A model generated the notes under the pieces. The model had not been told where the DNA came from, made no database searches, and saw only the letters and a program-made list of their open reading frames with translations. Shown here one piece after another: positions 34,250-42,992 of a stretch of 64,000 nucleotides of DNA. Source of the DNA: Mesorhizobium sp. B4-1-4 (GTDB taxonomy: Bacteria; Pseudomonadota; Alphaproteobacteria; Rhizobiales; Rhizobiaceae); contig NZ_CP083950.1 in the NCBI RefSeq assembly GCF_006439395.2, positions 930,001 through 994,000 on the forward strand, read 5' to 3'. Every line of letters starts with the position of its first letter. Position 1 is the first letter of the stretch. Made by a program: the position numbers and the translations under genes.

Positions 34250-34723
34250 ATGAAAAAGTCAACCAAGCTTGCCCTTGCCTTCGTAGCTCTGGCCGGAGCC
34301 GTCGCCACCACGGCCTACGCGGAAAACAACGCCAGCGCAAAAATGCGCGAAGGCATGATGGCGCGCCTCGACAAGGCAATGAGTGATTCAGGCGGCGCCA
34401 TCACCTTCGACCAGTTTTCCAACGTGATGGACGCGCGACTGAAGAAGCTCGTTGCCGATAATGGCGGGAAGCTGACCGTCGCTCAGCTCGCGGACGCGCT
34501 GGAGAAGGCGCGTTTCGAGCTGGCCAAGCGCATCATCGCCCGCTATGACACCAAGGGCGATGGTACTCTGACCGCCGATGACATCGCCGGTCGCCAGAAG
34601 AAGGTGTTCGCCCTGCTTGACAAGAACAATGATGGCAAGATCGATAAGAGCGAACTGCCGAAGGGCGGCCGCTTCGGCCGTCACCACCAATGGGATGACC
34701 AAGGCAACGACGGCATGCAGTGA
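34250..34723 (+). CDS. Exported EF-hand (calcium-binding) protein
   Basis: A 157-residue protein with a signal peptide (KKSTKLALAFVALAGAVATT, cleavage near AYA-E). Two EF-hand loops lie in the second half: DTKGDGTLTADD, close to consensus, and DKNNDGKIDKSE, a canonical calcium-binding loop with D at 1, 3 and 5 and E at 12. Upstream there is a degenerate first pair (TFDQFSNVMDARLK). The C-terminus is rich in glycine, histidine and aspartate (GRFGRHHQWDDQGNDGMQ). Likely periplasmic calcium sensor or buffer. AGGAGA lies four bases before the chosen ATG. It follows glnE after 51 bases and ends at a strong hairpin. Confidence 0.88.
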   Translation: MKKSTKLALAFVALAGAVATTAYAENNASAKMREGMMARLDKAMSDSGGAITFDQFSNVMDARLKKLVADNGGKLTVAQLADALEKARFELAKRIIARYDTKGDGTLTADDIAGRQKKVFALLDKNNDGKIDKSELPKGGRFGRHHQWDDQGNDGMQ

Positions 34724-34735
34724 AACTGTCTGGCG

Positions 34736-34764
34736 CAGGCTCCGGTAGTATCATCCGGAGCCTG
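34736..34764. terminator. Hairpin between EF-hand gene and pleC (likely bidirectional terminator)
   Basis: A perfect 10-bp stem, CAGGCTCCGG (34736-34745) and CCGGAGCCTG (34755-34764), with a 9-base loop, placed between two convergent genes. The T-tract is weak on both strands. Confidence 0.6.
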
Positions 34765-34768
34765 TCGT

Positions 34769-37090
34769 TCAGGCCGCTGCCTTGACCGTTGACGGTGCCT
34801 TCTTCACTGGGATGCGCACCGAAACGATCGTGCCGACACCTTCGGTCGAACGGATTTTCAGCGCGCCGCCCTGGAGTTCGGCCAGCGAGCGCGAGATGGC
34901 GAGGCCGAGCCCCGATCCGGCGTGGTTCTTGGAGAACTGGTTCTGCACCTGTTCGAAGGGTCGTCCAAGCTTGCCGAGCGCCTCCTTCGGGATGCCGCAG
35001 CCATTATCCTCGATGGTCAGCACCAGCGCGCCTGATGTGTTGCGGGCCCTGACCGATATGTGACCGCCCTGGCCGGTGAATTTCACCGCATTGGACAAGA
35101 GGTTGATGACGATCTGCTTGATCGCGCGGCGATCGGCGAACAAAGTCAACGCGTCGGCGATGCGTGTCTCCACGGTGATTGCCTTTTGCGCGGCTTGCAG
35201 CGAGACGACGCGCACCGTCTCGCTGATCAACGGCCCGAGATCGATCTGTTCCTGGTCCAGCGAGAACTGGCCGGCCTCGATCTTCGACATATCGAGGATG
35301 TCGTTGATGACGCCGAGCAGATATTTGCCGCTGCTGTTGATGTCGGTGGCGTACTCCTCATAGCGCTCCGAGCCCAGCGGGCCGAATAGGCCCTGTTCCA
35401 TCAGTTCGGAGAAGCCGATGATGGCGTTGAGAGGCGTGCGCAATTCGTGTGACATGTTGGCCAGGAATTCGGATTTGGCCCGGTTCGCCGCTTCGGCGCG
35501 CTCGGTTTCCTTCATGTATTTTCGGTTGAGGTCGACCAGTTCGCGCGACCGTTCCTCTTCGGCCCGACGGGCGAGGCTCAGATCATGGATCGTCGCCATC
35601 AGCCGGCGCTCGCTGTCGACCAGCTTCTCCTGATGCAGCTTGATCTGGGTGATGTCGGACCCGACCGAGACGGTGCCGCCATCGCGGGTCCTGAGCTCGT
35701 TGACCTGCAGCCAGCGGCCGTCGGACAGCTGCCGCTCGAAAGTCGCGCCGCCTTGCGGGCCATTGGTGTTGGCAAGCCGGCGCTCGGAAGCAAAAGCCAG
35801 CATTCGCTCTTCCAGGGATACGCGCGTCACCCCAGGCATCACGTCGCGATCCGAGAGCCCGTTATCCTGCTGGTATTTGGAGTTGCACATGATCAGGCGC
35901 TGGGCCGAATCCCACAGCACGAAGGATTCATTGATGTTCTCGATGGCGGTCCTGAGGCGAAGGTCGGCCGCTTCCGAACGCAGCGCCAGGTGACGCTGTT
36001 CTGTGACGTCGACGGCGATGCCGATCAGCTGGATCTCCGGAGCTTCGGGGTCCATGACTTGCGCCCGAGCGCGCATCCACACCCATTGGCCATCGGCGTG
36101 CCGCATCCGGAACACCTGGTCGATATGGTCGATCTCGCGGGCGACAATCCTGTTGGCAAGCTCGAACAGGTCACCATCCTCGGGGTGGATGATCTCGTCG
36201 ACCTCGCCGAAGGACAGCATCGTCTCGCAGGGCTCGTAGCCCAGCATGTCGTACATCGAGCGTGACCAGTACATCTTGCCGCGCACCATGTCCCAGTCCC
36301 ACAGGCCGCAGCGGCCGCGAACCAGCGCCATGTCGATGCGCTGATGCGCTTCGAGATAAATACGGTCGGCTGTCTGCGCGCGCGCAGCCTGTCCGAAATA
36401 GGCATAGAGGATGACGATCAGCACGCCTGCCGTCAGCACGAACAGGGTGACGTTCAGCGAGACGGTCTTGCGCCATGTGTCGAAAACCGCTTCCTGCGGC
36501 ACGAGAGCCGCAGCAGCGCCCTTCCTGTCCTTGGCGAGGCTGACCGCGGCATACCAGTCCTGCCCGCCGATGTTGACTTCCATGACGCCGGCACGGTCGC
36601 CGAACATGAACAGAGGCTGCCCGCCCTGGGCCAGGCCGTCGAGTGAATGGCCTTGCCAGGGTATCGAGCGCGGCGTCACCGCGGTGATCTTGAAGGCGCT
36701 GTCGGTGATGACAAGCACATGGCTGCGGCCCATGGCGCCCTGACGGCTGGTGGTCTCCAGCAAGTCCTGGATGGCGCCGGGTACGGTATCAGAGGTGGCG
36801 GCGAGGGAACTGGCGAGCTGTGCCGCCGCCAGCGTGAGGACCGCCTTGGCGTCACGCTCGACATCGTCTCGCTCGTTCATCAGCGACAGGACACGTAGCG
36901 CCGCGATGACGACCAGGAAGATGATGATGAGGGCCGGTATCGAGCGGCGCAGCAACGGCTCGGCGGCCAGAAGCCGCTTGTAGGTCGGTTCGGCGATGAG
37001 CCGCGTATTCCCGGCAAGGCCGTCGCTTCGCGTTTCGCGCCGCGCAAAAGCCATCCCTCCGGGCGCGCCCCACGCGTCCGCCTTCGCCAT
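34769..37090 (-). CDS. pleC: PAS-domain membrane histidine kinase, PleC type
   Basis: A 773-residue kinase: transmembrane helix one at about 53-71 (ALIIIFLVVIAALRVLSLM), a periplasmic domain of about 135 residues, helix two (LNVTLFVLTAGVLIVILYAY), two PAS domains (WDWDMVRGKMYWSRSMYDML; FVLWDSAQRLIMCNSKYQQD), then HisKA with His548 in NMSHELRTPLNAIIGFSELM and HATPase_c with NLLSNAVKF, EDNGCGIPKE and GSGLGLAIS. The H box matches the DivJ/PleC family acting on DivK. The ATG at 37090 has GGGGAG eight bases upstream. PleC is the DivK phosphatase/kinase that helps set polarity and CtrA activity. The position beside glnE and degP agrees with the pleC locus of Sinorhizobium as I recall it. Confidence 0.85.
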   Translation of the reverse strand: MAKADAWGAPGGMAFARRETRSDGLAGNTRLIAEPTYKRLLAAEPLLRRSIPALIIIFLVVIAALRVLSLMNERDDVERDAKAVLTLAAAQLASSLAATSDTVPGAIQDLLETTSRQGAMGRSHVLVITDSAFKITAVTPRSIPWQGHSLDGLAQGGQPLFMFGDRAGVMEVNIGGQDWYAAVSLAKDRKGAAAALVPQEAVFDTWRKTVSLNVTLFVLTAGVLIVILYAYFGQAARAQTADRIYLEAHQRIDMALVRGRCGLWDWDMVRGKMYWSRSMYDMLGYEPCETMLSFGEVDEIIHPEDGDLFELANRIVAREIDHIDQVFRMRHADGQWVWMRARAQVMDPEAPEIQLIGIAVDVTEQRHLALRSEAADLRLRTAIENINESFVLWDSAQRLIMCNSKYQQDNGLSDRDVMPGVTRVSLEERMLAFASERRLANTNGPQGGATFERQLSDGRWLQVNELRTRDGGTVSVGSDITQIKLHQEKLVDSERRLMATIHDLSLARRAEEERSRELVDLNRKYMKETERAEAANRAKSEFLANMSHELRTPLNAIIGFSELMEQGLFGPLGSERYEEYATDINSSGKYLLGVINDILDMSKIEAGQFSLDQEQIDLGPLISETVRVVSLQAAQKAITVETRIADALTLFADRRAIKQIVINLLSNAVKFTGQGGHISVRARNTSGALVLTIEDNGCGIPKEALGKLGRPFEQVQNQFSKNHAGSGLGLAISRSLAELQGGALKIRSTEGVGTIVSVRIPVKKAPSTVKAAA

Positions 37091-37160
37091 AAATGGCACT
37101 CCCCGATTTCAGTATGCCCGCATTTCTATGAGCTGGTGATCCGGCAAACACCGCACTTCC

Positions 37161-37190
37161 GAATCGCCATTAAAGAATCAAAGGTGATTC
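37161..37190 (-). promoter_or_regulatory. Cluster of three GANTC sites upstream of pleC
   Basis: GAATC at 37161-37165, GAATC at 37175-37179 and GATTC at 37186-37190; the last two form a 6-bp inverted repeat (GAATCA-AAGG-TGATTC). GANTC is the CcrM methylation site in alphaproteobacteria. The cluster is 71-100 bases before the pleC start, in the promoter position. Confidence 0.5.
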
Positions 37191-37266
37191 GCCTTGTCCA
37201 GTGGCCCGGCGAAAAAAGATTAAAATTTGATTGAAATATTGGGCTTCTGGACGTACGGCACCTCCG

Positions 37267-37286
37267 CCTTCTCCCATGGGAGAAGG
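37267..37286. repeat. REP-like palindrome at the 3' end of pepN
   Basis: A perfect 20-base palindrome, CCTTCTCCCATGGGAGAAGG, 12 bases downstream of the pepN stop. The core CTTCTCCC...GGGAGAAG is of the kind repeated between genes in many Rhizobiales genomes. As RNA it would fold into a hairpin and could end or protect the pepN message. Confidence 0.6.
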
Positions 37287-37297
37287 CTGGGGAGTGG

Positions 37298-39943
37298 CTA
37301 CGCCAGCGTGCGCTCGACGATATCCCTCAGATCGGCTGACAGGTTTTCGGCTCTCGCGATAGCAAGCAGTGCCTCTCTCGCCTTGGCCTGCCGGCCCGGC
37401 TCGAGTGAACGCCACGATCTCAGTGCCGTCGCCAGCCTTGCCGCCACTTGCGGGTTGCGCTTTTCGACCTCGAGCACCGTTTGTACGAAGAACCGGTAGC
37501 CTTCGCCGTCAGGGCGGTGGAAGCCGGTCTGATTGGCGCCTGAGAATGTACCGATCAACGAGCGGACCCGGTTCGGATTGCTCATCGAGAAGGCCGGATG
37601 AGCGGTCAGGACGCGAACCGTGTCCACCGCCTGGGGCCCCGGCACGCTGGCCTGGATCTGGAACCATTTGTCCATGACCAGCGGGTCAGCGGCATACTTC
37701 TTTTCGAAGGCCGCCAGCGCTGTATTAGCCTCCGGCGAAGCGTGGTGACGATGCGCAAGGACCGTCAATGCGGCCGCGCGGTCGGTCATGTTGGTCGCGG
37801 ACTGGAAATGCACGACGGCAAGGGCCGCGCCGCCTGGCAGTAGTGAGAGATAGTCCAAAAGGATGTTGCGCAGGGCGCGCCGTCCAGCACTTGTCGCATC
37901 CGGACTAAATGCGGCCTTGTCCGCAAGGCGGTCATACAGCTGGGCGAAGGGTTCCCGGTTGGCCGTGGCGATGGCGAGCGCGAGGGCCTGTCGAGCCGCG
38001 TGGATGGCGTCTGGATCAATGTTCTTGCCGATGTCGCGGGCAATGTCGGCATCGGCGGGCAGGGTCAGCGCCAAGGCCCGGTAGGCGGGTTCCAGCGTCT
38101 CGTCGCTGGCGATGCTGCCGGCAAGTTCGGTCAGCCGTGGCGCGAAGTCAGGCTGCTTGCCGCCGAGGGTTTCGCGGAAGGCCACGATCAGCGCGTCGGT
38201 GAGTAGCGTGTTGAACGCCTGCCAGCGCGAGAAGGCGTCACTATCATGGCGGGCGAGGAAGAACTGGTCATCGGCCTTCTGCTCGACCGCGAGCGTCACC
38301 GGCGCCGAAAAGCCGCGGTTGAGCGACACCGCCGGGCGTTCGGCAACGCCTGAGAAGCGCACCAGATGTCGGCGCTTGCGGACATGGATGACGCCGTCCT
38401 CAACGCTGGCGCCCTCGACGCCGCTATACGTGACAGGCTCGCCGCCGGCGCCAATCAGGCCGAAGGCGAGAGGGATATGCATCAGCCGCTTGCGGCTTTC
38501 CGAAGGTGTTGGCGGCACCGACTGCTCGATCTCGAGCGTGAATTCCTGCGCCGCCGGATTGTGCGTCGAACTGACCGTAAGGTTTGGCGTGCCCGCCTGA
38601 TGGTACCAGAGCGCGAACTGCGACAGGTCGCGGCCCGACGCCCCTTCGAACACCTTGATGAAATCCTCGATTGTCGCGGCTTCGCCGTCATACCGTTCGA
38701 AATAGAGGTCCATGCCGGCGCGAAAGGCCTCGGCACCGAAAATGGTGCGGATCATGCGCACCACTTCGGAGCCCTTTTCGTAGACGGTCGCCGTGTAGAA
38801 ATTGTTGATCTCGCGGTAGCGGCGCGGCCGCACCGGATGCGCCAGCGGGCCCTGATCCTCGGGAAACTGGTGCGCACGCAGCGTGCGCACTTCGGCGATG
38901 CGCTTGACCGCGCGCGAGCGCTGGTCGGCGGAGAACTCATGGTCGCGGAAGACCGTCAGCCCTTCCTTCAGGCAAAGCTGGAACCAGTCGCGGCAAGTGA
39001 TTCTGTTGCCTGTCCAATTGTGAAAATACTCATGCGCGATGATCGCCTCGATATTGGCGAAATCGGCATCCGTCGCGGTCTCCTGGTCGGCCAGCACATA
39101 TTTGTCGTTAAAGATGTTGAGGCCCTTGTTCTCCATTGCGCCCATATTGAAATCGGACACGGCGACGATGTTGAAGACGTCGAGGTCGTATTCCCGTCCA
39201 AACGCCTCTTCGTCCCATTGCATCGACCGCTTCAGCGCGTCCATCGCATAGCCGGCAAGGTTCTCCTTGCCGGGCTCGACATAGATGCCGAGTTCGACCT
39301 TGCGGCCCGACATCGTGACGAAACTGTCGGCGACCTTGCCGAGATTACCGGCCACCAGTGCGAACAGGTAGGACGGCTTGGGGAAGGGGTCGTGCCAGAT
39401 GGCATAGTGCCGGCCGTCGCCGAGGTCGCCCTTGTCGACCGGGTTGCCGTTGGACAGAAGTAGCGGCGCCTCGTCGCGCAGCGCTTCGATCCGCACGGTG
39501 TAGACGGACAGGATATCGGGGCGATCGAGGAAATAGGTGATGCGGCGAAAGCCCTCGGCCTCGCATTGCGTGCAATAGACGTTGTTCGAGCGGTAGAGAC
39601 CCATCAGGGCTTCATTGCCGGCCGGCGCCACTTCTGTTGCGATCAGCAACCGGAAGCGGCCCGCTGCCGGTGGCTTGAGAATGGTCAACTGGTCGGGGCC
39701 GATCAACAGATCCGCCGGCTTCGCTTTCTTGCCGTCGATCTCGATGCGTTTGAGCGTCAGCCCGTCGCCGTCGAGCACCAGCGGCGCCGACGCGGCAACG
39801 CCCGCCCGACGCTCGATCGTCAATATTGCGGTGACGATCGTGGCCTGGGGCGAAAGACGGAATTCAAGGTTCGTTTCCGGAATGAGGTAGTCGCTGGGGC
39901 GATAGTCTTCCAGTTTGAAGACCTGGCCTGTGTCAGTGCGCAT
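37298..39943 (-). CDS. pepN: Aminopeptidase N (M1 family)
   Basis: An 881-residue M1 metallopeptidase, close to the length of Escherichia coli PepN. The exopeptidase motif is NMGAMENKGLNIFND, and the zinc site is AHEYFHNWTGNRITCRDWFQ followed by LKEGLTVFRDHEFSAD (HEXXH plus glutamate). The N-terminal beta domain starts DYLIPETNLEFRLSPQA, and the C-terminal helical domain ends with SLEPGRQAKAREALLAIA and VERTLA. It releases N-terminal residues from cytosolic peptides. The ATG at 39943 starts the family sequence (MRTDTGQVFKLEDYRPSDY); an extension to 40102 is not conserved-looking. It diverges from the EamA transporter gene. Confidence 0.95.
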   Translation of the reverse strand: MRTDTGQVFKLEDYRPSDYLIPETNLEFRLSPQATIVTAILTIERRAGVAASAPLVLDGDGLTLKRIEIDGKKAKPADLLIGPDQLTILKPPAAGRFRLLIATEVAPAGNEALMGLYRSNNVYCTQCEAEGFRRITYFLDRPDILSVYTVRIEALRDEAPLLLSNGNPVDKGDLGDGRHYAIWHDPFPKPSYLFALVAGNLGKVADSFVTMSGRKVELGIYVEPGKENLAGYAMDALKRSMQWDEEAFGREYDLDVFNIVAVSDFNMGAMENKGLNIFNDKYVLADQETATDADFANIEAIIAHEYFHNWTGNRITCRDWFQLCLKEGLTVFRDHEFSADQRSRAVKRIAEVRTLRAHQFPEDQGPLAHPVRPRRYREINNFYTATVYEKGSEVVRMIRTIFGAEAFRAGMDLYFERYDGEAATIEDFIKVFEGASGRDLSQFALWYHQAGTPNLTVSSTHNPAAQEFTLEIEQSVPPTPSESRKRLMHIPLAFGLIGAGGEPVTYSGVEGASVEDGVIHVRKRRHLVRFSGVAERPAVSLNRGFSAPVTLAVEQKADDQFFLARHDSDAFSRWQAFNTLLTDALIVAFRETLGGKQPDFAPRLTELAGSIASDETLEPAYRALALTLPADADIARDIGKNIDPDAIHAARQALALAIATANREPFAQLYDRLADKAAFSPDATSAGRRALRNILLDYLSLLPGGAALAVVHFQSATNMTDRAAALTVLAHRHHASPEANTALAAFEKKYAADPLVMDKWFQIQASVPGPQAVDTVRVLTAHPAFSMSNPNRVRSLIGTFSGANQTGFHRPDGEGYRFFVQTVLEVEKRNPQVAARLATALRSWRSLEPGRQAKAREALLAIARAENLSADLRDIVERTLA

Positions 39944-40124
39944 TCCCTGGCTTTTCCTGTCTTTCCGGGGACCAGACATGGTCTGACTGGTCCAAAAAAT
40001 TCGAAGCCCGCGCTCTTTACACGAAACAGTCCTTCGACAAAACTGTGAGAAGGCCGATTTCCAGGCGCTCCTTCCCAACAACGCGGGGACGGATCTGAGC
40101 AATGATCAAGGACGCATCGATAGC

Positions 40125-41090
40125 GTGACATCAGGAGTGAGGGCGCAAGCAGAGACCACCGGCGGGCACGATACGCTGACGGGCATCGCGCTGAAGATCG
40201 TCTCCGTGGCGGTTTTCGTCGGCATGCAAACCTGCATCAAGGCGGCTGGCGACGTGCCCGCGGGCCAGATCGTTTTCTTCCGTTCCTTGTTCGCCATCTT
40301 CCCGATCATTGCTTTCCTGGCATTCAAGAGACAGCTGGCCACGGCATTCGTCACCAAACGGCCCTTCAACCATGTCGCGCGCGGCATCGTTGGCGTTGGC
40401 GCCATGGGACTTGGCTTCTTCGCGCTGACCAGGCTGCCGCTCCCGGAGGCGATCACCTTGAACTATGCGCAGCCGCTGCTGGTCGTGGTGTTCTCCTCGA
40501 TCTTCCTCGGCGAGACGATCCGCGTCTATCGCTGGAGCGCCGTTGCCGTTGGTCTTATTGGCGTGCTCATCATTTCGTGGCCGGAACTGACCCTGCTCAA
40601 CTCGGGCGAGGGGCTCGACGATCAGGAGGTCCTGGGCGTGGTGGCCGTGCTGGTGGCCGCGGCCATCTCGGCTGTCGCCATGCTGCTCGTGCGCAATCTC
40701 GTGCAGACCGAGAAGACGGCGACCATTGTGCTATGGTTCTCCTCGACGGCTAGCGTGCTCTCGCTGCTGACGCTGCCTTTCGGCTGGCAATCGCTGACGC
40801 AAATGCAAGCCGCGCTCCTCGTCCTGGCCGGGTTTTGCGGCGGCCTCGGTCAGATCCTGATGACGGCGGCTTACCGGCATGCCGAAGCGTCGGTCGTGGC
40901 GCCCTTCGAATACACCTCGATGATCCTCGGCGTCGTCGTCGGTTATTTCGTTTTCGGCGATGTGACCTCGCTCAGCACCCTGGTCGGTGGTGTGATCGTG
41001 GTGGCCGCCGGTATCTTCATCATCTGGCGTGAGAGGCAATTGGGCCTGGAACGCACGAGGACGCGAAAGGCGGCCTTGCCGCAGGGCTGA
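40125..41090 (+). CDS. EamA/DMT-family permease
   Basis: A 321-residue inner-membrane protein with ten hydrophobic helices in two EamA halves. The first half is around GIALKIVSVAVFVGMQTCIK and ends with SAVAVGLIGVLIISWPELTL; the second half is around EVLGVVAVLVAAAISAVAML, ending LVGGVIVVAAGIFIIWRERQ. Such proteins export or import small metabolites such as amino acids and purines; the substrate here cannot be told. Translation probably starts at GTG 40125. The stop abuts the stop of the convergent XRE regulator with no spacer. The divergent partner is pepN. Confidence 0.88.
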   Translation: MTSGVRAQAETTGGHDTLTGIALKIVSVAVFVGMQTCIKAAGDVPAGQIVFFRSLFAIFPIIAFLAFKRQLATAFVTKRPFNHVARGIVGVGAMGLGFFALTRLPLPEAITLNYAQPLLVVVFSSIFLGETIRVYRWSAVAVGLIGVLIISWPELTLLNSGEGLDDQEVLGVVAVLVAAAISAVAMLLVRNLVQTEKTATIVLWFSSTASVLSLLTLPFGWQSLTQMQAALLVLAGFCGGLGQILMTAAYRHAEASVVAPFEYTSMILGVVVGYFVFGDVTSLSTLVGGVIVVAAGIFIIWRERQLGLERTRTRKAALPQG

Positions 41091-41903
41091 TCACGACCGT
41101 TCGGCCCGTTCCTTCGCCAGCCGCACCAGCACCGCTCGTGTCTGTTCGTCCGCCGGGAAAAAGGATTCGATCGCCAGCTCCGACAAGGTCACGTCGAGCG
41201 GTGTGCCGAACACCGTTATGGTGCTGATGAACGACAGCACCTGATCGCCATGGGCAAGCCTGAGCGGATGCGCGATGGCATTCGGCTCGACGGGTGCCGG
41301 CCGGCTGCCCTTGAGGCCGGAGGGATAGCCACGCAATTCGCGCTCCAACTCGATCAAAACCGGGTCGCCGGTGGCATCGTTCTGGTGCTTCAGGCGCTGG
41401 AGCAGATGCGTGCGCCATTCCTGGAGGTTGACGATGCGCGGCGCGATGCCGCCGGGGTGAAGGCTGAGGCGAAGCACATTGACCGGGGGCGTCAGCAGCG
41501 CAGTCTCGCTGACACCGGCGAGGAAGGGCGCGATCGCGGCATTGGCCGAAACCAGGTTCCAGTGCCGGTCCACGGCCAGCGCCGGGAACGGCTCATGACC
41601 CTTCAGCACGATCTCGACTGCCGCCATCGCCGGCGCCAGTGTCGTATCGGTCAGCGGCCGTTCGCTGAAGCTCGGCGCGAAGCCCGCCGCCAGCAGCAAG
41701 TGGTTGCGTTGCCGAAGTGGTATCGAGAGCTGCTCGGCTAGATGCAGCACCATGTCGCGCGAGGGCGCGGCGCGTCCGCTCTCGACGAAGCTCAGATGCC
41801 GCTGCGAAATCTCGGCCTCCGTGGCGAGGTCGAGTTGGCTCATGCGGCGGCGCGTACGCCATTCCCGGATCAGACTGCCGGCGGAGGGCTGGGCTGTTGT
41901 CAT
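41091..41903 (-). CDS. XRE-family regulator with MmyB-like ligand domain
   Basis: A 270-residue protein. The N-terminal helix-turn-helix reads LIREWRTRRRMSQLDLATEA, ISQRHLSFVESGRAAPSRDM, VLHLAEQLSIPLRQRNHLLL, and the C-terminal two-thirds match the MmyB-like binding domain (ALAVDRHWNLVSANAAIAPF, VNVLRLSLHPGGIAPRIVNL, TLDV-type TPLDVTLSELAIESFFPAD). These proteins are PAS-like, possibly fatty-acid-binding, repressors. An ATG at 41903 is used; a TTG at 41939 with AGG upstream is an alternative. Convergent with the EamA gene; target unknown. Confidence 0.88.
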   Translation of the reverse strand: MTTAQPSAGSLIREWRTRRRMSQLDLATEAEISQRHLSFVESGRAAPSRDMVLHLAEQLSIPLRQRNHLLLAAGFAPSFSERPLTDTTLAPAMAAVEIVLKGHEPFPALAVDRHWNLVSANAAIAPFLAGVSETALLTPPVNVLRLSLHPGGIAPRIVNLQEWRTHLLQRLKHQNDATGDPVLIELERELRGYPSGLKGSRPAPVEPNAIAHPLRLAHGDQVLSFISTITVFGTPLDVTLSELAIESFFPADEQTRAVLVRLAKERAERS

Positions 41904-42021
41904 GGAGGGATGATTAGGTCGACGCCGGGCACATTTCAATTACCTGCAAGGTTATCGCTGGAGCAATTCCAGGAAAAGTGCGTAGCGGTTTTCCGTCCGG
42001 AATTGCGTAAAAACAAAGAGT

Positions 42022-42942
42022 CTACGGGAGCGCCCGCAGCTTCGCCTTCACTTCGAGAAAATCCCGCCACGCCAGTTTCTTATGCGCGGGCGTCCGCAGG
42101 AGATAGGCCGGGTGCAGTGTCGGCATGGCCGGAATGGCGATGCCGGAGGCCGTTGTGTGGACGCGCCAATTGCCGCGCAGCCTGAGGATGCCTTCGGAGG
42201 TGTTGAGCAAGGTCTTGGCCGACGGGCCGCCGAGATTGACCAACACCTTGGGATTGACCAACTCGATCTGCCGCTCGATGAAGGGCCGGCAGATCTCGGT
42301 CTCATGCGGCGTCGGCGTGCGGTTGCCCGGCGGCCGCCAGGGAATGACGTTGGCAATGTAGACGGACGTGCGGTCGAGCCCGATCGCGGCCAGCATGCGG
42401 TCGAGCAACTGGCCGGAACGGCCGACGAAGGGTAGCCCCTCGATGTCCTCGTCACGGCCCGGCGCTTCGCCCACCAGCATGACCGCGGCCTCCGGATTGC
42501 CGTCGGCGAACACCAGGTTCTTGGCGGTGGCCTTGAGATTGCAGCCGTCGAACGTCGCCATGTGCTGGCGCAGCTCTTCGAGGGTGGAAGCGCGCGCCGC
42601 GATTTGCCGGGCGAGGGCGGCCTGCGCCTCGTCGGGCACGGCGGCGGCCACGGTACGCGCCGGCGCATCCGGCACCTTGCTTGCATCCAACCCGGGCGAT
42701 GCCGTTTGCTGACCCGCAGCTCTGCTTTGGTCGCCGCGGAGGGCCAATGAGGGCCGCTCCTGGGGTCTGTTTTCGTGGGCGGGCGCGACCGGTGCAGGCG
42801 CGCGCTCGGATTGCTTCGGACGAGAAGCTTCGGCGAACCGGTTGATGGGTATGTCCTCCAACGCCTCGTCGACGCCCGTGCTGGCATAGAAGGCGAGCAG
42901 CTCGGCGATTTCGGCTGGGGTGTTGGGGGCGGTGGCAGTCAT
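42022..42942 (-). CDS. Uracil-DNA glycosylase, family 4-like, with two Fe-S ligands missing
   Basis: A 306-residue protein with a low-complexity N-terminal third (residues about 35-110, rich in A, P, R) and a C-terminal UDG domain: VMLVGEAPGRDEDIEGLPFV, GRSGQLLDRMLAAIGLDRTS, YIANVIPWRPPGNRTPTPHE, VNPKVLVNLGGPSAKTLLN, and the late motif AMPTLHPAYLLRTPAHKK. It removes uracil from DNA. Family 4 enzymes use four cysteines for a 4Fe-4S cluster, typically CxxC near the N-terminus, one in KCRPP, one after. Here the first region has a single cysteine (DGCNLKATAKNLV), KCRPP is PWRPP, and the last (EICRP) is kept, so a normal cluster is not possible. The ATG at 42942 begins MTATAPNTPAEIAELLAFY. Confidence 0.85.
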   Translation of the reverse strand: MTATAPNTPAEIAELLAFYASTGVDEALEDIPINRFAEASRPKQSERAPAPVAPAHENRPQERPSLALRGDQSRAAGQQTASPGLDASKVPDAPARTVAAAVPDEAQAALARQIAARASTLEELRQHMATFDGCNLKATAKNLVFADGNPEAAVMLVGEAPGRDEDIEGLPFVGRSGQLLDRMLAAIGLDRTSVYIANVIPWRPPGNRTPTPHETEICRPFIERQIELVNPKVLVNLGGPSAKTLLNTSEGILRLRGNWRVHTTASGIAIPAMPTLHPAYLLRTPAHKKLAWRDFLEVKAKLRALP

Positions 42943-42992
42943 GGCGCCACCATCGTCCGCGCGACCACGATTTGCAAGTTGTTCAGACCGCG

